Assembly: GCA_030429685.1 (NCBI GenBank)
Contig: JAUIEY010000089.1
Span: forward strand, 1-7,674
Reading direction: 5' to 3'
Length of the DNA: 7,674 nt
Source: Gammaproteobacteria bacterium
Lineage (GTDB): Bacteria > Pseudomonadota > Gammaproteobacteria > Steroidobacterales > GCA-2729495
Every line of letters begins with the position of its first letter. Positions within the stretch are counted from its first letter, which is position 1. Below the pieces are notes generated by a model. The model searched no databases. It was not told where the DNA came from and saw only the letters and a program-made list of their open reading frames with translations. Shown here one piece after another: positions 1 through 6,138 of this stretch. The position numbers and the translations under genes were made by a program.

Positions 1-616
1 AATCGCCGAGATGCCGGATCTGCACATAGGGTGATTCCAGACCGGTGTTTTCGGCGGCACGAATCAGCGCCGCCTCGATTTTTTGCCGCGGTATGTCGTA
101 GCCGAGAGAAACCTCAACATGCAGGAAGGTTCCGGAGTTGCGCAGCACTGTCACCGGGTTGGTCACCAGATACAGGTTCGGCAGCGTGGTCAGATCACGG
201 TCTTCGGTCTGGATTTCCACGTGCAGTAAATCCATACGGGAAATGCGGCCGAAATGATCCCCGGCGCGGATATGGTCACCGACACGGCAGTTTTGCAGCG
301 CGCGCAGCATCAGCCCGGCCATGGCGTTGCCGACGATGGTGGTGCTGGACAGCGCAATCGTGGCACTGAGCAGAATGCCCAGAAAGCTCAGCATCTGGCC
401 GCGCATTTCGTCGCCTACCGGCAGTATGAGCACGACGAAGATCAGTCCGAACAGCCAGATACAGGCCATGATCAGCTGACGATAGTGTTCCTGCGAGGGC
501 TTGTTTGAATAGAACGCCAGCAGCCGGCGGTGGATGAGGTAAATGGCAGCCGCGACAACCAGCGCAATACCCAGCGATGCGCCGAAGGTCGTCAGCTTGG
601 TGAGTAACTCAGACAT
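1..616 (-). CDS. MscS-family small-conductance mechanosensitive ion channel (C-terminus cut by window edge)
   Basis: The product should be an inner-membrane channel that opens under membrane tension and releases solutes during hypo-osmotic shock. I translated 205 residues from the ATG at 616-614. Hydrophobic helices lie at about residues 12-28 and 47-66. A pore-type TM3 at about 75-110 is rich in Gly, Ala and Ser and ends in NAMAGLMLRAL, followed by RVGDHIRAGDHFGRI, which matches the TM3 to beta-domain transition of MscS. The beta domain follows (LPNLYLVTNPVTVLRN), then the start of the alpha/beta domain. Three helices fit the short, E. coli MscS-like architecture rather than the large MscK type. 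The start overlaps the ychF stop by 8 bp, and an AGG lies 4 nt upstream, so translational coupling to ychF is likely. The last part of the C-terminal domain is outside the window. Family assignment is firm; gating properties cannot be read. Confidence 0.9.
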   Translation of the reverse strand, partial: MSELLTKLTTFGASLGIALVVAAAIYLIHRRLLAFYSNKPSQEHYRQLIMACIWLFGLIFVVLILPVGDEMRGQMLSFLGILLSATIALSSTTIVGNAMAGLMLRALQNCRVGDHIRAGDHFGRISRMDLLHVEIQTEDRDLTTLPNLYLVTNPVTVLRNSGTFLHVEVSLGYDIPRQKIEAALIRAAENTGLESPYVQIRHLGD

Positions 617-1700
617 TGAACCTGAAGTGCATGATATCGCCTTCCCGAACGATGTAGTCCTTTCCCTCGAGCCGCAGTTTACCGGCTTCCCTGGCGCCCT
701 GCTCTCCACCGCAGGCTATATAGTCGTCGTAGCCGGTGACTTCGGCGCGGATAAAGCCTTTTTCAAAGTCCGTATGGATTACTCCGGCAGCCTGCGGCGC
801 AGTCGAACCACTGCTGACCGTCCAGGCCCGCACCTCTTTCTTGCCGGCCGTAAAATAAGTCTGCAGGCCCAACAACTCATAGCCGGCGCGAATAACACGG
901 TCGAGGCCAGGCTCGCTGAGCCCCAGATCGTCCAGAAAGGCCTGCTTGTCTTCACCATCCAGTTCGGCAATTTCGGCTTCGATCGCGGCGCATACCACCA
1001 CCACACCGGCACCTTCCGCACGGGCCAGCTCGCGCACTTGCTCCACGTAGGCGTTGCCAGCGACGCCGGCCTCATCGACATTTGCCACATACATAACGGG
1101 TTTGGCGGTCAGTAGATGCAGTTCCCGCAATGCATCGAACTCTTCGCGGCTGGCAGACAGGGTTCTTACCGGCTGCCCGCCATCCAGGTGTTCGTGCAGG
1201 CGCTGCAGCAGATCACGCCATGCCAGTGCTTTTTTGTCACCGGTCTTGGCATTCTTTACCGCGCGCTCCAGTGCTTTCGCAACCGACTCCAGGTCTGCCA
1301 GCATCAATTCGGTGTTGATGATCTCGATATCACGCACCGGATCAACGCCCGCGGACACATGCGTAATGTCGTCGTTCTCGAAACAGCGCACCACGTGAGC
1401 AATCGCATGAGTTTCGCGAATATTGCCGAGAAACTTATTGCCCAGACCTTCGCCCCTGGAAGCTCCGGCAACCAGACCCGCAATGTCCACGAACTCCACG
1501 GTGGCCGGCAGGACTTTTTCCGGCTGCACAATATCAGCCAGTGCCTGCAGGCGCGGATCCGGTACGGTCACGACCCCGACGTTAGGGTCAATGGTGCAGA
1601 ACGGATAGTTCTCCGCAGCGATACCGGCCGCGGTCAGCGCATTAAAAAGAGTGGACTTGCCTACATTGGGCAGCCCCACGATGCCACATTGAATAGCCAT
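609..1700 (-). CDS. ychF: Redox-regulated ribosome-associated ATPase YchF (Obg/OLA1 family)
   Basis: This is a universally conserved TRAFAC P-loop NTPase that binds ribosomes. It prefers ATP over GTP and is linked to translation control and oxidative stress responses. The 363 residues equal the family's usual length. Visible motifs are the P-loop GLPNVGKST (9-17), DIAG of G3 (72-75), and NVDE (207-210) at the G4 position. That NxxE in place of NKxD is the basis of ATP preference in this family. The C-terminal TGS domain covers about 280-363. The start gives MAIQCGIVGLPNVGKST, which aligns directly with E. coli YchF, so it is secure although no Shine-Dalgarno is visible. YchF usually follows pth in one operon; here two plus-strand genes separate them, so ychF must use a promoter in the 1701-1864 gap. 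The mscS-like gene overlaps its stop codon. Confidence 0.98.
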   Translation of the reverse strand: MAIQCGIVGLPNVGKSTLFNALTAAGIAAENYPFCTIDPNVGVVTVPDPRLQALADIVQPEKVLPATVEFVDIAGLVAGASRGEGLGNKFLGNIRETHAIAHVVRCFENDDITHVSAGVDPVRDIEIINTELMLADLESVAKALERAVKNAKTGDKKALAWRDLLQRLHEHLDGGQPVRTLSASREEFDALRELHLLTAKPVMYVANVDEAGVAGNAYVEQVRELARAEGAGVVVVCAAIEAEIAELDGEDKQAFLDDLGLSEPGLDRVIRAGYELLGLQTYFTAGKKEVRAWTVSSGSTAPQAAGVIHTDFEKGFIRAEVTGYDDYIACGGEQGAREAGKLRLEGKDYIVREGDIMHFRFNV

Positions 1701-1710
1701 AAAAAGTCGA

Positions 1711-1739
1711 TTTATCCAGCCGGAAAATTAACGGATCAG
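1711..1739 (-). promoter_or_regulatory. Candidate ychF promoter (weak)
   Basis: Since ychF is cut off from pth, it needs its own promoter in the gap. On the minus strand CTGATC (1739-1734) and GATAAA (1716-1711) are 17 bp apart. They match the sigma70 consensus at 3 of 6 and 4 of 6 positions. This would start transcription only a few bases before the ATG, giving a nearly leaderless mRNA, which would fit the missing Shine-Dalgarno. An alternative -10, TACTAT, lies at 1762-1757 but has no good -35 box. Both are weak consensus matches. Confidence 0.25.
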
Positions 1740-1823
1740 CAGATTTGCGGGGCGCAATAGTAGCCCAAATTGAACCGCAAGACAGACAGCCATGCTGACG
1801 CCCGATGCGGTGCTGCAGGCCTG

Positions 1824-1832
1824 TGCTAGCAT
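1824..1832 (+). promoter_or_regulatory. Candidate extended -10 promoter of the MetE-like gene
   Basis: TGCTAGCAT contains a TG one base upstream of TAGCAT (1827-1832). This extended -10 form can work without a good -35 box, and none is seen at 16-18 bp. Transcription would begin near 1839, leaving a leader of about 26 nt, too short for a SAM or cobalamin riboswitch. It lies in the 164-bp gap shared with the divergent ychF. Confidence 0.35.
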
Positions 1833-1848
1833 CGCTTTCCCGATGCGC

Positions 1849-1855
1849 AGGAGGA
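1849..1855 (+). promoter_or_regulatory. Strong Shine-Dalgarno that fixes the start of the MetE-like gene
   Basis: AGGAGGA ends 9 nt before the ATG at 1865. It decides for this start over the in-frame ATG at 1805, which has no such site and would add 20 residues upstream of the conserved FETTIAGSLPRP beginning. Confidence 0.85.
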
Positions 1856-1864
1856 ATCACGGCA

Positions 1865-2881
1865 ATGTTTGAAACCACCATAGCGGGCAGTCTGCCGCGC
1901 CCGGACTGGCTGGCCGAGCCGGAAAAGCTCAAGGGCGGCTGGAAACTTTCCGGGGACGAACTGAAACAGGGGCAACGCCGCGCCTGTCGGGAATGGCTGG
2001 AACATCAGGAAGCAGCCGGCATCGATATTCTGACCGACGGTGAGGTTTACCGGCGTCATTTTGTGCACAGTTTTCTGCACGGCATCCGCGGGATAGACCA
2101 GAACAAGAAAACCGTGATGGGGATTCGCGACAACCGTTACAACCTGGAAGTCCCCACGGTTACCGCCGCTGTCAGTCGCCCGGCACCGGTGTTTCTGGAC
2201 GATTTCAAGTACACACGCAGCCTGACTGACAAACCGCTGAAGATAACTCTGCCGGGGCCAATGACAATCTGCGACACCATCGCCGATGAGTACTATGGCA
2301 GCCGGCCCGCGATGGCCATGGCATTCGCCGAACTGCTGAACGAGGAAGCCCGTGAACTGGAAGCCGCCGGGGCTGATGTGGTGCAGTTTGATGAACCGGC
2401 GTTCAATGTTTTCATGGACGATGTAAACGAGTGGGGTATCGATACGCTGAATCGCGCGGTGCAGGGTTTGCAATGCACCAAAGCCGTGCATATCTGTTAC
2501 GGCTACGGTATCGACGAGAACAATCGCTGGAAGGAAACCCTCGGTGACGAATGGCGGCAGTACGAGGAAATATTTCCGGCCCTCAACAAGAGTGATATTG
2601 ACCAGGTGTCGCTGGAATGCGCAAGTTCACATGTGCCGTTATCGGTAATGCGGCACCTGAGCGATAAACAGCTGATGGTGGGCTGCGTGGCGGTCACGCC
2701 GGACCGGGTAGAAACCCCTGAAGAGGTTGCCGCGACTATTCGTGAAGCCATGCAGTATGTAGATGCGGAACGGATTTTGCCCTGCACAAATTGCGGCATG
2801 ACGCCGATACCCTATGACGTGGCCCTGGCCAAGCTGCAGGCATTGGGAAAAGGCGCCGCTTTGGCTCGCAACGGCCTCTAG
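1865..2881 (+). CDS. MetE-like core methionine synthase (cobalamin-independent methionine synthase C-terminal-domain family)
   Basis: The 338-residue protein corresponds to the catalytic C-terminal half of MetE (full length about 750 residues), which transfers a methyl group to zinc-bound homocysteine. It begins TTIAGSLPRP and shows IDILTDGE (53-60), SRPAPVF (104-110), SLTDKP (119-124), PGPMTI (130-135) and FDEPAF (175-180), all recognisable against E. coli MetE. The expected zinc ligands are present: His209 and Cys211 (HIC), Glu251 (SLEC) and Cys310 (TNCG). The N-terminal half of MetE is absent. Stand-alone core-MetE proteins include folate-independent methionine synthases (Mes families). 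MesD, found in aerobic bacteria, works with a partner (MesX, DUF1852). No such partner lies within the window, so the methyl donor is unknown. It stands on the strand opposite to the flanking housekeeping genes and is followed 78 bp later by a lipoprotein gene with no obvious functional link. The family is sure; methionine synthesis is inferred from the intact metal site. Confidence 0.88.
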   Translation: MFETTIAGSLPRPDWLAEPEKLKGGWKLSGDELKQGQRRACREWLEHQEAAGIDILTDGEVYRRHFVHSFLHGIRGIDQNKKTVMGIRDNRYNLEVPTVTAAVSRPAPVFLDDFKYTRSLTDKPLKITLPGPMTICDTIADEYYGSRPAMAMAFAELLNEEARELEAAGADVVQFDEPAFNVFMDDVNEWGIDTLNRAVQGLQCTKAVHICYGYGIDENNRWKETLGDEWRQYEEIFPALNKSDIDQVSLECASSHVPLSVMRHLSDKQLMVGCVAVTPDRVETPEEVAATIREAMQYVDAERILPCTNCGMTPIPYDVALAKLQALGKGAALARNGL

Positions 2882-2886
2882 GGCTG

Positions 2887-2915
2887 TTCCGGTGGAGCGA
2901 ACCCGGCGATAAAAT
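2887..2915 (+). promoter_or_regulatory. Candidate promoter of the DUF4136-type lipoprotein gene
   Basis: TAAAAT (2910-2915) matches the -10 consensus at 5 of 6 positions. The hexamer 17 bp upstream, TTCCGG (2887-2892), keeps only the leading TT. It lies in the 78-bp gap after the MetE-like gene, so the lipoprotein gene could be transcribed separately, but readthrough is equally possible because no terminator is visible between them. Confidence 0.35.
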
Positions 2916-2959
2916 AGCTGTCTAAGGTCTATGTGCTGAAACTGCACTGAGGAAACATC

Positions 2960-3559
2960 ATGCGCCAACCACTGCACACTTTTGCCTTACTGACACTGGC
3001 TGCCGTGATAACGGCCGGCTGTGCGACCGGCCCACGGGTATTCAGCAACACCGCGCCGGCAGCTGACTTTGACCGCTACCGCACGTATAGCTTTGCCGGT
3101 CAGCTCGGCACCGACAAGCGCGAGAACGTGCGCTCCCTGTTAAGCCAGTACCTGATTGTTGATGTGTCCCGGCAGCTCGACAGCCGCGGCTATCAGTATG
3201 TCGAGGACAATGCTGATCTGATCGTCGATTTTGCCCACATCACCCAGGAAAAACTGCGCTCCACACCGAGCGGCAGCGTCGGCGGCTATTACGGCTACGG
3301 GCCGTACCCCTGGTATGGCTACGGGGCCAGCTACGGTGATCGTTATCGCATTACGCAGTACACCGAGGGCACCCTGAGCATCGCGGTGGTGGATGCCGCA
3401 ACCAAGCGAGTGGCCTGGGAGGGGATTAATATCGAGCGTATTACCGACGATGTGTGCGACAACATGGCTGCTGCAGTGACGGCTGCCGTGGACGAGATAT
3501 TTACCCGCTTCCCCTACTCGGCGCCGGCCACAGCGGCGTCCCTGGCGGAGAACCGCTAG
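2960..3559 (+). CDS. DUF4136-type lipoprotein, function unknown
   Basis: The 199-residue product begins with a lipoprotein signal peptide: MRQP, a hydrophobic run to residue 19, and a lipobox-like TAGC with the acylated cysteine at 21. Residue +2 is Ala rather than Asp, so outer-membrane sorting by the Lol system is expected. The mature part shows the pattern of DUF4136 proteins: DFDRYRTYSF (37-46), DLIVDF (86-91), and EGTLSIAVVDAATKRVAWEG (136-155). The family has no established function that I know of. A Gly/Tyr-rich stretch (about 108-126, with GGYYGYGPYPWYGYG) sits just before the conserved EGTLSI strand, probably as a flexible loop. AGGA 6 nt before the ATG supports the start. The gene ends 23 bp from the convergent pth stop. 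The lipobox has Thr instead of the usual Leu at -3, a tolerated variant. Confidence 0.82.
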   Translation: MRQPLHTFALLTLAAVITAGCATGPRVFSNTAPAADFDRYRTYSFAGQLGTDKRENVRSLLSQYLIVDVSRQLDSRGYQYVEDNADLIVDFAHITQEKLRSTPSGSVGGYYGYGPYPWYGYGASYGDRYRITQYTEGTLSIAVVDAATKRVAWEGINIERITDDVCDNMAAAVTAAVDEIFTRFPYSAPATAASLAENR

Positions 3560-3569
3560 CCGGAGTTCA

Positions 3570-3591
3570 GCCGGCCCGAAACTCAGCCGGC
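3570..3591. repeat. Inverted GCCGGC pair at the convergent DUF4136/pth junction
   Basis: GCCGGC occurs at 3570-3575 and 3586-3591 with 10 bases between. A third AGCCGG is at 3558-3563, and TCAGCCGGC is repeated at a 16-bp period (3567 and 3583). The hexamer is palindromic, so a 6-bp stem could form on either strand. No T-tract follows on either side, so it is not a standard intrinsic terminator. The second arm lies in the last pth codons. Confidence 0.4.
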
Positions 3592-4155
3592 GCTGTGCAG
3601 AAAATGCATGGCTTTCTCAGCGCCTTCGCTAAGCAGCTTCTCAATCGCCTGCTCGGCGTCGGGCAAGGCAGCTTCGATCAGCTGCTTTTCGGCTTTACCC
3701 GGCGGCTTGAGCACGAAGCCGCTAACCTGCGACTTGTGGCCGGGGTGCCCGATGCCGATGCGCAGCCGCATAAAATCTCGGCCACAGTGACTGATGATGT
3801 CGCGCAGACCGTTGTGCCCGCCATGACCGCCACCGCTCTTCAGCCTTACGTCGCCGGGCGGGATATCCAGCTCATCGTGCATGACCAGCATGCGTTGCGG
3901 CTCAAGTTTGTAGAAATCCAGCATGCGGCGCACCGCCTGCCCGCTTTCATTCATGTAGGTTGACGGGCGGTACAGCCGCACGTTGCTGCAGGCCAGCGCG
4001 ACCTGGCAGACCTCGCCCATAACCTTTTTTTCGGCTTTGAGCACACCGCCGGTCGCGCGGGCAATACGCTCCAGCAGCCACACGCCAACGTTGTGCCGGG
4101 TGGCGGCATACTGGTCGCCCGGATTACCGAGCCCGACAATGACGGCAATGCTCAT
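3583..4155 (-). CDS. pth: Peptidyl-tRNA hydrolase
   Basis: This cytosolic enzyme cleaves the ester bond of peptidyl-tRNAs that drop off the ribosome, recycling the tRNA. It is essential in most bacteria. The 190 residues match the usual length. The signature GLGNPGDQYAATRHNVG spans residues 8-24, with the catalytic His at 21 and Asn11. Asn69 (MNESG), Asp94 (HDELD) and Asn115 (GGHNGLR) are the other active-site residues, so it should be active. The start lies 24 bp after the rplY stop and the Shine-Dalgarno is weak (CGGA), so co-transcription with rplY is expected. The usual downstream partner ychF is displaced by the two plus-strand genes, which converge on pth. There is no obvious terminator after the stop, so pth and lipoprotein transcripts may run into each other. 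Confidence 0.98.
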   Translation of the reverse strand: MSIAVIVGLGNPGDQYAATRHNVGVWLLERIARATGGVLKAEKKVMGEVCQVALACSNVRLYRPSTYMNESGQAVRRMLDFYKLEPQRMLVMHDELDIPPGDVRLKSGGGHGGHNGLRDIISHCGRDFMRLRIGIGHPGHKSQVSGFVLKPPGKAEKQLIEAALPDAEQAIEKLLSEGAEKAMHFLHSAG

Positions 4156-4179
4156 GAATCCGAGCTTGTAGCGTCAGGC

Positions 4180-4869
4180 TCAGTCGTCGGACGACTCGTC
4201 GGCTTCGCCTGCGTCGCCGCCGGCTTCCTCGGGCGCACCTTCTTCGGCGGCCTCGCCTGCGGCTGCTTCTTCCTCTTCAGGCTCTTCAGCAACCCGCAGC
4301 ACATGGATGGAGACAATGGCTTCATCGGTAGGCGGCTCGTGGGTAAGCGCGGTCAGCTGCACACCTTCCGGCAGAGTGATGTCGGACAGATGCAACATGG
4401 CGTCCAGTTCCATGCCGGCCAGATCCACTTCAATGTATTCCGGCAGATACTTCGGCAGACAGATGACTTCCACTTCGGTAAACATCTTCGAGACACTGCC
4501 GCCGGCTTTCACACCCGGCGCGGTTTCTTCGCCGAGATAGTGCAGCGGAACGGTCATCCTGATTTCTTCATCCTCGACGATACGCTGCAGATCGAGATGC
4601 AGAATCTGCCGTTTGGCAGGATGCACCTGGATATCCTTGACGATAGTACGGCGCATTTTGGGACCAACCTGCACTGCCAGCACGCTGGACAGGAACGCTT
4701 CGTTTTCCGCCGCTTTAAGCAATTCGTTGTGATCGAATGTCAGTGCGCGCGGCTCGCGCCCGGCACCGTAGATAATTGCGGGTACTTTCCCGGCACGACG
4801 CAGGCGGCGGCTCGAACCTTTCCCTGTGTCTTCCCGGTATTCCGCAACCAGATTAACTTCCAAAACCAT
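4180..4869 (-). CDS. rplY: 50S ribosomal protein L25, long Ctc/TL5 form
   Basis: L25 binds 5S rRNA in the central protuberance of the large subunit. At 229 residues this is the long Ctc form rather than the roughly 94-residue E. coli form. The N-terminal 5S-binding domain (about 4-95) contains DTGKGSSRRLRRAGKVPAIIYG (residues 14-35) and KDIQVHP (78-84). The second beta domain covers about 100-193. Residues 195-229 form a strongly acidic, Glu/Ala/Gly-rich tail, common in long forms and probably disordered. GGAG 7 nt before the ATG supports the start. The gene lies between prs and pth, its standard place. A good promoter and a structured leader precede it, so it is probably transcribed independently of prs, with pth downstream. 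Confidence 0.97.
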   Translation of the reverse strand: MVLEVNLVAEYREDTGKGSSRRLRRAGKVPAIIYGAGREPRALTFDHNELLKAAENEAFLSSVLAVQVGPKMRRTIVKDIQVHPAKRQILHLDLQRIVEDEEIRMTVPLHYLGEETAPGVKAGGSVSKMFTEVEVICLPKYLPEYIEVDLAGMELDAMLHLSDITLPEGVQLTALTHEPPTDEAIVSIHVLRVAEEPEEEEAAAGEAAEEGAPEEAGGDAGEADESSDD

Positions 4870-4943
4870 GGTTACTCTCCAGATAGATTGTCAGCATCGC
4901 CCCGGGTTTCGACCGCCCGAGGCCACTGTCCCCAACGCTGGGG
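4870..4943 (-). promoter_or_regulatory. Predicted structured 5' leader of rplY with two hairpins
   Basis: If transcription starts about 7 nt after the -10 box, the leader is about 74 nt. Read on the minus strand it opens with CCCCAGCGTTGGGG (4943-4930), a 5-bp stem with a GCGT loop. It then has GCCTCGGG and CCCGGGGC (4923-4916 and 4906-4899), which form an 8-bp stem with one G-U pair and a 9-nt loop. The Shine-Dalgarno GGAG follows in unpaired sequence. Autogenous control of rplY by L25 has been described in E. coli, so a regulatory role is possible, but that is inference here. Confidence 0.4.
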
Positions 4944-4949
4944 CGCGCG

Positions 4950-4979
4950 ATGATAGCAGATAAATCAGGCGTTTGGGAA
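4950..4979 (-). promoter_or_regulatory. Sigma70-like extended -10 promoter for rplY-pth
   Basis: On the minus strand TTCCCA (4979-4974, 4 of 6 consensus) is followed after 18 bp by TATCAT (4955-4950, 5 of 6). TG stands one base upstream of the -10 box (TGCTATCAT). It lies between the prs stop and the rplY start and would begin transcription near 4943. Confidence 0.6.
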
Positions 4980-4998
4980 AGGTCCTGCGGCGGCTGGC

Positions 4999-5970
4999 TC
5001 AGTCCAGATACAGCGAGCTGACTGACTCGTTCTGGGCAATGCGGCGCATCGTCTCGCCGAGCAATTCGGCAACCCCGAGCTGGCGTATTTTGGGGCTCCG
5101 GACACCTTCAGCGTTCAGCGGAATCGTATCGGTCACCACCATTTCGTCGAGCTGCGACTCGTTGATGCGCTCAATTGCGGGCCCCGACAGCACCGGGTGG
5201 GTAATGTAGGCCACGACCCGCTTGGCGCCCTGGCTTTTGACAAAATCTGCTGCCTTGCACAGCGTCCCCGCGGTATCGACCATATCGTCGATCATGACGC
5301 AGTTTTTGCCCTTCACGTCACCGATGATGTTCATAATCTGGCTTTCGTTGGCGCGCGGCCGGCGTTTATCAATGATCGCCAGATCCGCATCGTCGAGCCG
5401 CTTGGCAAGCGCCCGCGCCCGCACCACGCCGCCGATATCCGGCGACACAACCATCATGTCGGCGCGATCCTGCTTCCAGGCGTCGCCGAGCAGTACCGGC
5501 GAGGCGTAGACATTGTCGACCGGCACCGGGAAAAACCCCTGAATCTGATCGGCATGCAGGTCCACGGTCAGCACGCGGTTTATGCCGGACACACCGATCA
5601 TGCTGGCAACCAGCTGCGCGGTAATCGGCACGCGCGCGGCGCGCGGACGCCGGTCCTGCCGGGCATAACCGAAATACGGTATGACCGCGGTGATGCTCTC
5701 CGCGGATGCACGCCGGCAGGCGTCGGCCATTACCAGCAATTCCATCAGGTTGTCGTTTACCGGCGGGCAGGTGGACTGCACGATAAACACGTCGCGGCCG
5801 CGAATGTTTTCCAGAATCTCGACATTGATCTCGCCGTCACTGAAACGGCCGACCTGGGCCCGACCCAGCGGCAGATTCAGAGTACGTGCAATGCGCTTGC
5901 TGAGCTCCGGATTAGAGTTACCGGACAGTATGGAAACGTTGGAGAGTGCGTCTTGAGATTGGCTATTCAC
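4999..5970 (-). CDS. prs: Ribose-phosphate pyrophosphokinase (PRPP synthase)
   Basis: It makes PRPP from ribose 5-phosphate and ATP, feeding purine, pyrimidine, histidine, tryptophan and NAD synthesis. The 323 residues are close to the class I length of about 315. Motifs present are GRFSDGE (41-47), the PRPP-synthase signature DLHADQIQGFF (137-147), the catalytic-flexible-loop KRR (202-204), and the ribose-phosphate-binding loop VMIDDMVDTAGT (225-236). The start is GTG at 5970-5968, giving about 8 residues more than usual before NVSILSG. No in-frame ATG, GTG or TTG lies between it and the conserved region, and only ATT or ATA codons lie upstream before the tRNA. No clear Shine-Dalgarno is seen. 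The gene starts 33 bp after tRNA-Gln and probably shares its transcript, so the prs mRNA 5' end may be made by tRNA 3' processing. rplY follows after 129 bp with its own promoter. Confidence 0.97.
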   Translation of the reverse strand: MNSQSQDALSNVSILSGNSNPELSKRIARTLNLPLGRAQVGRFSDGEINVEILENIRGRDVFIVQSTCPPVNDNLMELLVMADACRRASAESITAVIPYFGYARQDRRPRAARVPITAQLVASMIGVSGINRVLTVDLHADQIQGFFPVPVDNVYASPVLLGDAWKQDRADMMVVSPDIGGVVRARALAKRLDDADLAIIDKRRPRANESQIMNIIGDVKGKNCVMIDDMVDTAGTLCKAADFVKSQGAKRVVAYITHPVLSGPAIERINESQLDEMVVTDTIPLNAEGVRSPKIRQLGVAELLGETMRRIAQNESVSSLYLD

Positions 5971-6003
5971 AAATATCGCTGCTGGCTTGCTGTAGGCAGA
6001 AAT

Positions 6004-6078
6004 TGGCTGGGGCGGCAGGATTCGAACCTGCGAATCACGGGATCAAAACCCGATGCCTTACCGCTTGGCTACGCCCCA
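6004..6078 (-). tRNA. tRNA-Gln (anticodon UUG)
   Basis: The minus strand folds as a complete tRNA: acceptor TGGGGCG/CGCCCCA, D-arm GCC/GGC, anticodon arm TCGGG-TTTTGAT-CCCGT, T-arm GCAGG-TTCGAAT-CCTGC, discriminator G73 and an encoded CCA (6006-6004). The anticodon is TTG, read at positions 34-36 of a 7-base loop, so it decodes CAA and, by wobble, CAG. The weak U1-A72 pair, G73 and U35-G36 are known identity elements for glutaminyl-tRNA synthetase. The top pair of the anticodon stem is a U27-U43 mismatch. tRNA-Gln just upstream of prs also occurs in Pseudomonas-like genomes, from memory. Confidence 0.97.
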
Positions 6079-6138
6079 GTAATGCTGAAATCAACTCCGC
6101 AATCCTGCGAACTGCCAGCCCCCCGATCAGGCGCGGCT

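Noticed and set aside
1116..1760. Plus-strand open frame of 214 codons opposite ychF
   Set aside because: It is antisense to a full-length YchF with intact motifs and has no recognisable protein features.
1805..1864. Upstream start for the MetE-like gene (20 extra residues)
   Set aside because: There is no ribosome site at 1805, whereas AGGAGGA precedes the ATG at 1865. The family's conserved start (TTIAGS) begins right after the latter.
1701..1864. Possible SAM or cobalamin riboswitch ahead of the MetE-like gene
   Set aside because: The gap is 164 bp, the predicted leader is about 26 nt, and I see no conserved riboswitch core or terminator stem.
3560..3591. Bidirectional intrinsic terminator between the lipoprotein gene and pth
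   Set aside because: The GCCGGC pair could form a short stem, but there is no T-tract on either strand, so I list it only as an inverted repeat.
4093..4953. Plus-strand open frame of 286 codons opposite rplY
   Set aside because: It is antisense to an unmistakable L25 gene and has no domain or ribosome site; it is a shadow of biased codon use.
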